Assembly: GCA_037447655.1 (NCBI GenBank)
Contig: JBBHKE010002228.1
Span: forward strand, 34,431-98,430
Source of the DNA: Zygnema cylindricum
Lineage: Eukaryota; Streptophyta; Zygnematophyceae; Zygnematales; Zygnemataceae
Reading direction: 5' to 3'
Length of the DNA: 64,000 nucleotides
Part shown: in pieces, positions 24,924 to 37,093 of the stretch
Position numbering within the stretch: position 1 is the first letter of the stretch
Layout: every line of letters begins with the position of its first letter
The notes under the pieces: generated by a model
What the model was told of the DNA's origin: nothing
The model's input: the letters and a program-made list of their open reading frames with translations, nothing else
Database searches by the model: none
Made by a program: the position numbers and the translations under genes

Positions 24924-26125
24924 CAAATCTTGATGGTAAACCATCTGAGTCCACGGGAACAAAGCTTGTAATCCTTTAAAATATAAATTATTACAAGTGG
25001 GAATACAATGGGAATATACAAGCGTATTTTTTAAAAAGTGATGATTAGCAGTTGAGAACTTCCTCTGCATAATCTTTCCCAAACACTTAAATTAATGTCA
25101 ACGCTTAGACATAACAAACAATTCTTGGGAATTCTATGTTTTGTCATTTCTCTGCGACTCTCTATAGGACGTGATGTCACAATGGCCTTTTTGATTTGTT
25201 TACCTTGTCTTTTGGAAGTCGAGCTGGGTATAATAACATATAATAATGGTAATGGTTTAATGATGTTTTTCAGTTAAATAAAAAGATGAGGAGATTTTTC
25301 ATCCTTGTCATTATTGTAGTTTTTGTTGTAAAAATGTCCTCGAGGATTCACGATTGGCCAAAGGACTTTTGACCATAAGTTTAGCACAGTGCCTCGAAAT
25401 CGTGTTCAAACGTCTCATTGTAGGGAGGTTAAGTTTAAATCCGTACAACATGGGTGACAACACCTACCAATTTGGGGACTTGGTAACATATTTCCAAAAC
25501 ATTCGTCTCTCTCAAAAAAAAATGGATTAAGATGGTCCTACTCTTGCTTTTGCGAGGTAAGTTCTTGGAGGAAATAGTTTTACTTTCACATTGTTTTGTA
25601 TGAGATGTTACGTGAGTCCAAGAAAAGTAATAAAAAAAGTAATAAAAAAAAGTAGTAAAAAAAAGTTATAAAAAAACTTATAAAAAAAACTAATTAAAAA
25701 ACTAATAAAGAGCGATATTTCGGGACCTCTAACTGTGCGGCATTTGATATATTGAATATACATCGCGATACTAATTTTCCGATACATAACATGAATACGA
25801 ACATATTGTAATCTATTTAGCTGTCGTGTTTACACCTTCTAAGAAAAAGTTTCAAAAAACTTACAAGTCTCAAAAAACTTTCAAGTCTCAAAAAACTATC
25901 AAGTATCAAAAAACTTTCAAGTCTCCAAAAACTTGGGCAAATGCTTATATATATGTGTATATATATGTATATATTTCTTTTTGTTGCTTTTTTTTATTGG
26001 TGACCTAATCTACCATACCTACCGGGGAACATATCAACGGAGAAGAATCTGTTGTGTTAACAAAACTGTTTTTCGCATTTAATTATATATATTATATCAT
26101 GCGATTTTTTTATTTATGTTTTTAT
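24924..26125. other. intergenic, no gene recognised
   Basis: AT-rich DNA without supported genes. It includes the 18-bp minisatellite at 25848-25935. Its right part (about 25800-26035) recurs in inverted orientation at about 58140-58400, including CATACCTACCGGGG and GCTGTCGTGTTTACA. Confidence 0.5.
25848..25935. repeat. 18-bp minisatellite (TCAAAAAACTTTCAAGTC)n
   Basis: Four to five tandem copies with small changes. An inverted relative (TTTTTTGAGAC units) lies at about 58318-58370. Confidence 0.8.
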
Positions 26126-27000
26126 TAGTGCTGTGTATCGGTAAAAAAATTATCGCGATAACACCGATACCGATAGTTATCGGTTATCGAACGGTCAGAG
26201 GTTCCGATATATCGGTCTGAGACCAACAAATTCCATATCGGCGATAACTTAAAAAAATATAGTACGCATACAATAGTACTTTATAACATACTGTATTATA
26301 TTATTGACTTTATATAGCGTGGCATGCCACGTACAAGAATATGTTCCGTCTCCGTTTAACTGCAATTTATTACGGACAGCGCAACACTAGTTGGTTAACT
26401 GAACTGAATTACGGCATTGTACGGAATTTTACAGACAAACTGGTGAACATGGAACGGAAAAAGGACGGCGAACACAAAGAACAACGGACGCAAAATAACA
26501 TTCTGCGCGCCGCCGGAATCGAACGGACGACTTGGAATGAGAAAACATGAGCGGGCGGCCAACGTGAGCGTCGGCATCCCAGAATGGCTCTTTTGGCAGC
26601 TTATACCAAAAAAGCCGACAAATTGACACGTGGCAGGTCCCCAATGGATCTTAGGGAATAAAGGGACAAAGCCATGGCGTCGGATGTGAAAGGTACATCG
26701 TTTTTACTGGATTCGTATCAAAACCGTACAGATCTCATGGCGGCTATTATACGTTCTGTGCTTGTACACGTCCGGGGAATAACACGTATAGTTGAGTGTC
26801 CTGGCCGTACATTTAACTGTACAGTTCGTAGAGTTATCGCCGATAGTTATCGATATTGGTGTTATCGCCGATAATAACCGATAAATATAGGCTATTTATC
26901 GGCGATAACACCGATAACGATATATCGTACCAATATATCAATTATCGGATACTTGAAAAAGGCCCATATCGGTTATCGGCGAATCCTTACCGATACACAA
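26126..27000. mobile_element. hAT-type MITE copy 3, 3'-truncated
   Basis: Begins TAGTGCTGTGTATCGGTAA and runs parallel to the copy at 21331, including GCCGCCGGAATCGAACGGACG and the final CCTTACCGATACACAA. The last CACTA is absent: the sequence changes at about 27000 into the non-LTR retroelement. Confidence 0.75.
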
Positions 27001-29600
27001 GGGGTAGTGGGGCTAGAGAAACTATGGCCCGTTGTCGCCGATTCCTTCGTGGTGATTAGAAGGCCCTCCACGCTGAGCATGAGGATCGGGTATCGAGCAC
27101 CTCTTTCATACCACGCTAGCCACCTAGGCCATCGGATGTCCCGGCCTCTAACGTCGAGCGATTCACTTAGGCCATGTTGGTGAGCTTTCTCGAGCGGTTC
27201 GGGCCCTACATCCATTCACCCCTGCCCCCGGATCTTCTTCCACTATTGAGGTCCTTCGAGCTCTCCACCCCCCTGCCCTTTCCCCTTTACCCCCTTCCAT
27301 CCACGCCTTTGAGCCCTCTGAGAGTTTTACTTTGGATCGGGAGGTTGTCATTAAGGCTCTTAGCTCTCTCCTCACCTTTCAGCGGGGGGCCCCTCGGGCA
27401 CAGTGTATGAGTTGTTTCGTGATGTTTTGCCCCATGAATCAGGTGCCCAGGGTTCGATGTGTTCTTTCGAGTATGTTCTCTTATTGCTAGTGGGGATGTT
27501 CCCCCTCGGATTTGTGATCTTCTCACGGCGTCTCGCCTTGTGGCAGTCGCCAAACCTAATGGTGGGATCCGCTCTATCGCCGTGGGAGAGGTTTTATATA
27601 GATTGGTGGCTCGTGCGATATGTATCTAGCTCCAACCAGCTTTCCATGATTAATTTTCTCCTCATCATTTTGGAGTGGCCACGAGAGGGGGTTGTGAGGC
27701 CGTGGTCCACGTGATTCGGGCTTTGTTGGATGTACATCCGGATTGGTTAGTCCTTCAGGTCGACGTTTCCAATGCCTTTAATATAGTGGATCGGAACGTG
27801 ATTTTTTCAGAGCTTATGGCGGCTCCATCTCCGATTGTCCAATTATTCCCCTTTTTGAGGGCTTTCTATTCTTTGACAAGCAACCTTTCCTTCTCGGCCG
27901 ATGGTGATCTCATTCCTCTCTCCTCTGCTACAGGTACTCGCCAAGGCGACCCTCTCAGCGGACCTTTGTTGGCCCTCGCCCATTACAAGGCCCTTCGTGC
28001 CTCCGCAGCCGCATTCCCTTCTTGTCTTTTCCCTTCGTTCGCAGATGATACGCACATTATTGGGCCCAGGGAACAAGTCGTGTTGGCATATGATTTTTTC
28101 AAGGAACGTTTAGCTTAACTCAACCTTTCACTCCAGCCATCGATGTGTGTTATTTGGTCTCCTCAGGATATTCCACTTTCCTTTACTCCCCCTCCTGGTT
28201 TTCAAACCCCTTCTCCCTTCGATGGCATTCGGGTGCTTGGTTGCCCACTTGGGTCGGGTACTTTCCTGACCTAATTCCTTCATTATGCTTTACATACAGA
28301 TCTGGCCCTAGTGGACGATCTTCCTCACCTTTTCGATCCCCAAGCTGCTTTTGCTATGTTAACCAAGTGTTTTCCCCACCGCCCTTCTTACCTTACTCGT
28401 ACTTCCCCTCCCACTCCGACATTTAGCTCCTCTCTCTCGGCTTTTGACGATCACCTCATCGACGTCCTCCACACTCTATTAGGTCGTGGGACATTTGATC
28501 GCGAGTGTGGGCCATCGGCCCGCATTCAGGCATCCCTCCCTGTTTCTACTGGGGGGTTGGGTCTATTATCCATTGCTCGTGTTGCTCCCGCTGCTTATTT
28601 GGGAAGTTGGTGTCTTATTGCCTCCTCTCTTGTTTCCCGTTTCTTGGCGGGGGACACCCCCGTTCTAGTTACTAATATCCTCGGGTTTAAGACGGTGTGT
28701 TCGCCTTCCAGCGATCTTTATTGGACGCTTCACGTTCTCTTCCTTCCCATGCCCTAGTGGATGTGGCAATTTTCTCCACCCTTGTTACAAAATATGTTGA
28801 GCGTCTCCAAGAATCAATTTCTGATCGGGTTGTCGCCGCCATTAAATCCGACCTTCTCAAGGCGCTTCCCTCTGATTCTTCGGGTGCCCGTCTTCTCTCT
28901 TGTGGTGGACCGGGTTCTAGGTCTTGGCTTTTGGCTACACCGATTTTGTCCACTCTCTGATTCTCACCGGCTCAGTTCACCCCCGCCCTCAGGTTTTGCC
29001 TTGGCCTCCCCCATCCTTGGCTCTCTTGTTTGTGCCTGTGGTCGCGTCTTGGGGCCCTATGGTTTCCACTTGCTTCGTTGCTCCCATAGGGGTGATTTGA
29101 TATAGGCGCACGACAGTATTTGCAATGCTGTTGCGACTATCGCTTCAAAGAGGGGCTTTTTTGTGCGTCGAGAGGTTTCTCATATTATTCCTAAGCTTCA
29201 GATCGATGTTGTTTTGCTTGATGGTGCACGTTGCATCTTCGGTGATATTGTTTTGGCGAACCCTACTTGAGCTACAGTTGTTGGTCAAGCGGCTCGACAA
29301 GATGGGGTGGTGGATCGTGATGCCGCTAAGGTGAAGAAGTGTGATTATGCCCACCTGGACCCTATGGATGACTTTATTCCAATGGCGGTCGAGATCTTTG
29401 GTTGTCTGGGTGTTGCAATGGAAGAGTTTCTCCGTACTTGCGCTCGACATGCTTTTGAGCGCCGAGGACCTGGGAGCCCTCCTCCTTCGGTCCCTACTTC
29501 TTTTTATCGTCAACGCTTATCTTTGGCTTTACAACGAGTGCAAGCTTCTATTCTTCTCTGATCGGCTGTTACGGCTATTGATCATCGTCGGGTTCCGAAA
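27001..29600 (+). pseudogene. non-LTR retroelement reverse transcriptase with C-terminal nuclease-like region, decayed
   Basis: Conceptual translation needs several frame changes and crosses stop codons. In order: an N-terminal part; RT fingers (AKPNGGIRSIAVGEVLYRL at about 27550-27615); the RT core at 27675-28118 with QVDVSNAFN, GTRQGDPLSGP and the catalytic FADDTHIIG; a thumb-like part (28430-28660, PVSTGGLGLLS); a Cys/His cluster (CACGRVLGPYGFHLLRCSHRGD-like, about 29035-29100); then PKLQIDVVLLDG..CIFGDIVLANP, which resembles a PD-(D/E)XK restriction-like endonuclease. No poly-A tail is seen because Copia sequence starts at about 29605. It is not active as it stands. The family is recognised from the RT motifs; the nuclease call is weaker. 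Confidence 0.75.
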
Positions 29601-32214
29601 CTCGGATGAGGAGTTGGAGGCGAAAACTGAGGTTGAAATTCCACGAAGGCAGAAATGTGCTTACAGTGGATTGAAAGGTGAAGCAGGCTGGATTATAGAT
29701 TCAGGTGCCTCAATGCACATGTGTAAGGATAGGCACCTGTTCACTAAGATAAGAAAGATTCCCACCGTAGAGATAGAGTACAGGGATGGGAGGATAGTCA
29801 CCACTACTCTTGTAGGATCGGTAGATTTGAAAGTGTTAGTAGAAGGAAAGACATCCATATTAACATTCTCCGATGTATTGTTTATTCCGGAGCTGAACAA
29901 AAATCTTATCTCTACATCTGTAGTAGATGATAAGGGTTTTTTTCACTAGCACTAGGGAAGGAGTCTTTACTGCTAGTTTTGAGGAGGATGTCTATTTCAT
30001 TGCTGAGAAAGGTAGCCATGGGATGTTTAGGCTGATCTTAAGTAATGAAACGAAGAAACTTTATTATGCTGGTGTTCATGATATTATGATGTGGCATAAG
30101 AGGCTTGGGCATGTGAATCTAGATAAGTTAAGAGAGATGAAAAAGATGGGAGTGGTGGAAGGGATTCAGTTCAGTGAGAGTGATGATATAAGTGATTGTA
30201 GTGGGTGTGCTCAAGGTAAAGCACACAGATTACCCTTTCCTAAAACAACCACATACAAGGAAGAAAAACTTCTAGATCTAGTACACACAGATATTTGGGG
30301 ACCGGCTAGAGTGCCCTCACCGGGGGGGAAGAGATTTATGATGACTATAACTGATGATTGGTCTCGGTATTCCCGGGTGTATTTTTTGAAAAACAAGTCA
30401 GAAGCTCAGGATTCTTTTAAACAATATTATGCGTGGAGCGAAAAACTCCATGAAACTCCAATCAAGAGAGTAAGGAGTGACAATGGTGGAGAGTATACTT
30501 CTAACCAGTTTGAGGTTTTTCTGAGGGAAGATGGGGTCCAACACCAAAAGACAGTTCCAGAAAATCCGGAACAGAATGGGGTAGCTGAAAGGTTAAATAG
30601 AACAAAAAGTGATAGTGCTAGAAGTATGTTGTCAGATAAAAAGATAGGAAAAAGATTTTGGGCAGAAGCAATGAACTGTGCTAATTATCTCAAGAATAGA
30701 GTTCTTACTTCAGCTATAAAAGATCAAACACCTTATGAGAGATGGACAGGCCGGAAACGAGACATATCTCACTTAAAGGTTTTCGGCAGTCAAGTATTTA
30801 GTCTAGATAAAGATCGGTCTAATTGGAAGCTAGATCCTAAAGGAAAACCGGGATACTTATTAGGATATGATGAAGATGTTAAAGGATATAGAGTTTATGA
30901 TCTAAAAAGGGAAGATATAATCTTAGTAAAACACCTAGTAGTTATGGATGAAGGAAAGTGTGTGGATCCCTTCAAATATACGAAGTCAGTAAAAATCAGA
31001 TTTGAGTCAGAAAATTCTGATGACTTTGAGCTTCTTAACTATCCAGGTTTTAGAGACGATGACATTCTTGCAGGTACAAATCAGACTGAAAAGGACTCGG
31101 CTGTGGAAACTCCAGTGACAACTCTACCCGAAGCGGAAGACGTGGTGGAAATTGATTCGGAATCAAGGGATAGGGGAGAAACCGAGTTTGTTCGAAAGAA
31201 TCCACGAGAACCATCTATTCCGGCCTCAGATTTTGAGGGGGGAAGGAGAAGTAGTAAAAGACTGCAAGAAAAACAGGTTAATAAAAAGGTAACTAAACTA
31301 TCTCATCAAGATGAACCTCAAACTTATGGAGAGGCGATGACTTGTCCAGAAAGAAATCGGTGGAAGACAGCCATCAATGTAGAGATGGCCTCAATTATGG
31401 CAGCCGATACTTGGGAGCTGGTGGATTGTCCACCTAACCGAAAACCAATCGGTTGTAAGTGGGTTTTCAAATTAAAACTGAACCCAGATAACACAATCGA
31501 GCGCTACAAGGCTTGACTAGTGGCAAAGGGATTTACACAAAAGGAGGGAATTGACTACGAGGAAACCTTTGCCCCGGTGGTCAGATTTCCCTCCGTCCGC
31601 ATACTTCTCAGCCTGGCAACAGCGGAAGACATAGAAGTGCACCAGATGGACATCAAAACAACTTTTTTGCATGGAGAATTGGAAGAGGAGATCTTCATGC
31701 GACAACCCGAAGGGATTGTGGAAGAAGGAGAGGAGAGTAAGGTATGCCGGCTGATTAAATCTCTTTATGGTTTGAAATTGGCGCCTCGATAGTGGAATAA
31801 GAAGCTTGATGAGTTTCTTACCAGTCTGGGATATATCCGGATCAGCTCAGATCACTCAATCTATGTTTTCGAAGATGAGGAAGGTTTTATATTTATTGCA
31901 ATTTATGTTGATGATTTGCTTGTTTTAAGTAAATCAATGGAAAAAATTAATAAACTGAAAACCGATCTTAAGGGGAGATTTGAAATGAAGGATATGGGGG
32001 AAGCAAAAAATATTTTGGGAATTCAAGTAGAGAGAGACCGAAAAAGAAAAATTATAAGATTGACTCAAAAGGAAGCAATAGGGAACATGCTTGAAAAATT
32101 TCAAATGGATAAAGCTAATAGTTGTACAACTCCAATGGAATTGAAGAAGGGAAGTGAGGGGAGTGAGGAAGAAGGAGTCATAGTCTTAGACGAGGAATTA
32201 TCTCTTGAAGAACA

Positions 32215-33310
32215 TGTTGAAATTTATGTATTTTCTAGGTCTGTATTGGAAAAATAAATAGAGTGTAAAAAAGAGGTGACTAATAGTTCACTTCTATATT
32301 TTAGTTAGAATGTAAAGAGAGAGAAAGAGAGGACAAAAGGCACGCCATGGTTGCCGCATCATTTAGAAGGAGGCAGAATGAATTAGAAAGTATTTTACTA
32401 GTTTTAGCAAAATACTGCCGCCGGCCGAATTTGTACCAAGATCTGTAGCTGGAAGTAGACCAAAGCCTTATTCATTAAGTAACTATCGAAACGATACACG
32501 TGAGACGTTTCACGTATATTTATCTATTGATTCAAAGGACTAATTCGCAGCAGACTAACGAAAACGCGCATTAATCAATTGATGCATGGAAGAGAATCGA
32601 AGCCGTATAAATACAATTGATCGGACGGCCACCATTACAGCCACCACCCGCAATAAGCTTTCGGCGGACTTTGGGAATAGCGTCACGCGGTTCCACGTGG
32701 CGCCACATTATTTGACACCGGAGAAGATGGGAGGAGGAACTATGGCTCCCGATTTGGCACATGTCACCTTGTAGACCATGTCGTACAATGGCCGTACAAT
32801 AAGTACATCGCCCATCGTACCTTCTTGTACTATATAGTGTTCCTATTGGACTAGGGTTTAGTAGTAGGTAGTCATGAGTAGGCAGACTAAGACTTAGAGA
32901 TATTTCGGTACCTCTCTCTAAGAGAGCTTGTAACTATAAAGGTCATCTTTGACCAGCCATAACTTAATGCTCGGGTGAGCAAATTCAGTGATTCTTTTTG
33001 CTGCGGACTGAGGGGAGTCCCAAGCTACACAAGGGTGTAGTCGCTCAGAGTCTTTGCGTGCCAGGGTGGCACTTATTCAGTGGGAAAGGCAAAGTGGGGA
33101 ATATTGTCCAAAACACATATTGAAGCTTTGCATTTTGTGGTGGAACTGAGCACACAGAAGGTCTTCTCTTCACAGGGGTGAAGGTATATTGGGGTTCTTA
33201 TTGTCAAGGGATCATTTATTTGGGTTTATATCAACTTGGAGTCGGCACTATCTAGATTAGCTTCTTTTGGATCTGCGAATTCTGTGGGCAATGGAGCCCA
33301 TAGAATTTCA
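32215..33310 (+). repeat. 5' LTR of element N
   Basis: TG...CA ends and 1096 bp. It contains CTATAAAGG near 32935, a possible TATA box for element transcription. Differences from the 3' LTR are few and clustered near 32410-32460. Confidence 0.9.
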
Positions 33311-34870
33311 GGTTATGGGCCCACCATCTAGGGTGCCTATGTTCGATGGAACAGACTTCACTTATTGGGAGTTTACTATGGAGGGATTGCTTTTAGAGAA
33401 GCACTTATGGGGAATTGTTTCGGGACAAGTGAGGTGTCCGCCACCGGGCTTTGGAGGAACTCACTACGGAGAATCATTTGGGGCTTCCCAGAAAACCAAC
33501 TGTATTTCAGATGCATTAGAAGGTGAAGGGAAAAATATTGCCATGGAAGGGGGAAAAGGGGGCAAGGATAAAGGGACACTTATGGTGAGGGGAGCTATGC
33601 TCTCCGCCACAGCTCCACTTAGAGGGGTTATAAGTAAAACTGAAGAAAATGATAGTAAATTTTGGGAGTATAAAAACACTATAGCAAAACATCTTATACT
33701 TAGATATGTGTCTAAATCCATAGCTATCACTCTTTTAAGACTTACGAAGTCTTCGGAAATATGGGAAACACTAAGGCAGATTTATAAGAGTGAGACTATT
33801 CAGAGGCAGCAGTTAGTAAAACAGGAAATAGAGGCCTATGTTTATAAAGGCGGTAACATGATAGAGTTTTGCAATGATATTGCTGCGTTATATGTTGAGC
33901 TTCCTAGTGCGGGGTATGTAGAATCTGAGGAGAGAAAGATCAATACACTACTCATGAAACTCCCAGATGAGTACGAAAACATCATTCATCGTATGCAGGT
34001 AATGGATGGCTCCTCATGGACTTGGAGCTTTACTATAGGAATAATTCTTGTGAGGGAAAGCACTTTGGAGCTTCGTAGGGAAGTGAGAGGGTAACTGCCT
34101 TTACAGCTGGTGGTGATTGGCGGAAGCGTGATGAGAGGAACGGTGGTGATTGGCGGAAGCGTGATGAGAGGAACAACGGTGACGAGCAAAAGCGTGATGA
34201 GAGGAAGAAAGACAAAGGTAAACCTTATCGGAACTTTGGTGGAAAAAGAGGGAGAGGAAAAGAAAGGGGAGCTTTAAAAAAGGGTGTTTGCTTCTTTTGT
34301 AGAGAACCGGGTCACTATATAGAGGAGTGTCCTTGTTTGGAAGAACTTAGAAGTTGGAATGTGGATGAGGAAGAAGAAAGGGAAGAGCAAAAAGAGGATA
34401 AAGAAATCTTAGAGCTTCTCCACATTGGTAGAATGGAGAAGAGAGAAAAGTACACAGAAATTCCACGAAAGCAACAGTGTGCTTTTGGAGGTATAAGGGA
34501 AGTAAAGGGAAGGGAGGAACTTAAGGGAGTTAGACATGATGTGGTTGTCAAGGAGTATAGAAAGGCAGATCTAGAATCTATAATTGAAAAAGGGAAAGAT
34601 AAATATAATGAGGATAATTTTATAGATATTTTGGAAACAGAAAACTGGTCGGAAAGGGATACTTCAACGGATTCCGAGGAAAGGGGAGAAGTAAATCTAG
34701 AGGGGGTTTTAAAAGATAGGGGAGTAGAGGAATATTTAATGAAAGGTTTAGGGGAGGAGAAATATTTATTGGGGATAAAAATAGAAAGTGACAGCGGAAA
34801 GAATTCCATGGGAGAGAGTGAGGAAAGTTCAGAAAATGGGGTGAGTATCATGGATAAAAATATGAGTACC
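33291..34870 (+). pseudogene. gag: gag-like protein of element N
   Basis: Starts with ATG inside the last 20 bp of the LTR (MEPIEFQVMGPPSRVPMFDG) or at the ATG within the primer site. Typical Copia gag landmarks are YWEFTMEGLL, WETLRQIYKSETIQ, LLMKLPDEYENI and a CCHC knuckle CFFCREPGHYIEEC at about 34295-34335. A frameshift near 34090 separates the main gag frame from the WRKRDERN repeats and knuckle. The following 34337-34873 frame is a charged Glu/Lys-rich segment not found in elements A or B. Confidence 0.75.
33311..33326 (+). promoter_or_regulatory. primer-binding site matching the initiator-tRNA anticodon arm
   Basis: GGTTATGGGCCCACCA follows the 5' LTR directly. It is the exact complement of TGGTGGGCCCATAACC, the anticodon stem-loop region of plant initiator tRNA-Met as I recall it. 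Drosophila copia and yeast Ty5 prime in this half-tRNA manner, unlike the usual TGGTATCAGAGC 3'-end site. The same site follows the 5' LTR of element B. Confidence 0.75.
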
Positions 34871-34885
34871 TAAGACGTAGATCTT

Positions 34886-35284
34886 ATGAGGAACTTAGTG
34901 GGGACACTTGTTTTTTGGGAAAATTTGGGGGGTAATGGATTTGACATCACTAATGGGAGGGATGGCATTTATGAAGGTGTGCCTATAAAAGGGTTAGCAT
35001 CTGGGTGTGTGTTGCATATTGGAGATGGGGCTGGCTGTTCGAATTGCAAGAGGGAAATTGGATTTAGTGTGGATGGAAAAGAGATGAGGTGGATAAAATC
35101 TTTTCTCGGATTTATGAAAAATGGCATGCAAAATAAAATGTGTGATGTAATTATTATTTCGGTTCATCTAATACACTTCTTTAAATACGAGGGTATTCAC
35201 TTAAAGTTTTACGAGAAGAAAAGAAAGAGGAATAGGAAGAAAAAAAAAAAGGTTTTAGTGGGAGTTGAAAAGAAGGTAGACTAG
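34886..35284 (+). pseudogene. degenerate RNase H remnant of element N
   Basis: DLMRNLVGTLVFW..GNGFDIT, SGCVLHIGDGAG and MRWIKSFLGF align in order with LRYLIGTRDLWLHLGG, SGYVLYVGDGSC and LMWVKSLLGEL of element A. It is therefore a strongly diverged copy of the RNase H end, with the catalytic acidic residues not preserved. Confidence 0.65.
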
Positions 35285-35297
35285 AAAATAAGGGGAG

Positions 35298-36392
35298 TGT
35301 TGAAATTTATGTATTTTCTAGGTCTGTATTGGAAAAATAAATAGAGTGTTGAAAAGAGGTGACTAATAGTTCACTTCTATATTTTAGTTAGAATGTAAAG
35401 AGAGAGAAAGAGAGGACAAAAGGCACGCCATGGTTGCCGCATCATTTAGAAGGAGGCAGAATGAATTAGAAAGTATTTTACTAGTTTTAGCAAAATACAC
35501 CGCCGGTCGGATTTGTACCAGGTTCTGCAGGCTACGAAATAGACCAAAGCCTTATCCATTAAGTTACTATCGAAACGATACACGTGAGACGTTTCACGCA
35601 TATTTATCTATTGATTCAAAGGACTAATTCGCAGCAGACTAACGAAAACGCGCATTAATCAATTGATGCATGGAAGCGAATCGAAGCCGTATAAATACAA
35701 TTGATCGGACGGCCACCATTACAGCCGCCACCCGCAATAAGCTTTCGGCGGCCTTTGGGAATAGCGTCACGCGGTGCCACGTGGCGCCACATTATTTGAC
35801 ACCGGAGAAGATGGGAGGAGGAACCATGGCTCCCGATTTGGCACATGTCACCTTGTAGACCATGTCGTACAATGGCCGTACAATAAGTACATCGCCCATC
35901 GTACCTTCTTGTACTATATAGTGTTCCTATTGGACTAGGGTTTAGTAGTAGGTAGCATGAGTAGGCAGACTAAGACTTAGAGATATTTCGGTACCTCTCT
36001 CTAAGAGAGCTTGTAACTATAAAGGTCATCTTTGACCAGCCATAACTTAATGCTCGGGTGAGCAAATTCAGTGATTCTTTTTGCTGCAGACTGAGGGGAG
36101 TCCAAGCTACACAAGGGTGTAGTCGGTCAGAATCTTTGCGTGCCAGGGTGGCACTTATTCAGTGGGAAAGTCAAAGTGGGGAATATTGTCCAAAACACAT
36201 ATTGAAGCTTTGCATTTTGTGGTGGAATTGAGCACACAGAAGGTCTTCTCTTCACAGGGGTGAAGGTATATTGGGGTTCTTATTGTCAAGGGATCATTTA
36301 TTTGGGTTTATATCAACTTGGAGTCGGCACTATCTAGATTAGCTTCTTTTGGATCTGCGAATTCTGTGGGCAATGGAGCCCATAGAATTTCA
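35298..36392 (+). repeat. 3' LTR of element N
   Basis: Second LTR of the non-autonomous element, starting TGTTGAAATTTATG after the polypurine tract and ending GAATTTCA before the duplicated GAACA. Confidence 0.9.
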
Positions 36393-37093
36393 GAACAGAA
36401 GTTCATGCAGACTATTCCTTACATGCAAGTAGTGGGAAGTCTAATCTATTTTATGAATTGTACCCTGCCGGATTTAGCTGCAGCTGTAAGAGTGCTGAGT
36501 AGAAGTCTAAATGCTCCCACTAAGAGGGATTGGGAGGCAGCTAAGAGAGTTCTTAGATACTTGATAGGAACTAGGGATCTATGGTTGCATTTGGGTGGGG
36601 AGAATACTGACATCACTAATTAGAGTGATGCTAGTTATGGTGATGCTCCGATGAGGAGATGCACTTCTGGATATGTATTATATGTGGGTGATGGGTCTTG
36701 TTGTTGGAGTAGCAAACAACAAAAGGTTATTGCTCAGTCCACCATGGAGGCTGAGTATATGGCCTCTTGCTCTGCTGTAAAAGAATTGATGTGGGTCAAG
36801 TCTTTACTTGGTGAACTTGGTCATCTTAAGAGTGGTGTGCAGAAAATATTTTGTGATAATAAGGCAGCAATTGCTATTTCTGCCAATCCTAAACATCATT
36901 TTAAAGCCAAACATATGGACATTAGACTCAGCTTTGTTAGAGAGAAAGTAGAAAATAAAATAATCAGTTTAGAGTACCGACCAGATAGTGAGATGGTAGC
37001 AATTATGATGACCAAACCAGTGCCTTCCTAAGCTAATTTTCTCCAGGGAGAAGTGTGGTCTGAAATTAAAGATTGACTAGAAAATAAGGGGCG

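Larger units (their letters stand above)
32215..36392 (+). mobile_element. non-autonomous Copia element N, complete with two LTRs
   Basis: 5' LTR 32215-33310 and 3' LTR 35298-36392, both TGTTGAAATTTATG...GAATTTCA and nearly identical. Flanked by the 5-bp duplication GAACA (32210-32214 and 36393-36397). Primer site at 33311-33326 and polypurine tract AAAATAAGGGGAG before 35298. The interior is only about 2 kb: gag, a charged segment, and a degraded RNase H end; integrase and RT are absent. It inserted into the RT/RNase H part of element A. Confidence 0.92.
29605..37031 (+). pseudogene. pol: Copia A gag-pol polyprotein, split by insertion and stops
   Basis: Protease DSGAS at about 29699; GAG-pre-integrase with WHKRLGH and CSGCAQGK; integrase core with HTDIWGP, DDWSRY, SDNGGEYTS and ENPEQNGVAERLNRT (D-D-E triad). 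RT runs from WKTAINVEM with MDIKTTFLHG and the catalytic YVDDLL (about 31908), interrupted by element N after 32214. The rest is at 36398-37031: VVGSLIYFM, then RNase H with TSGYVLYVGD, STMEAEYMA and CDNKAA. Lesions: a frameshift in a T run near 29940, TGA at 31514-31516, TAG at 31790-31792, TAG near 36622, and the N insertion. Confidence 0.85.
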
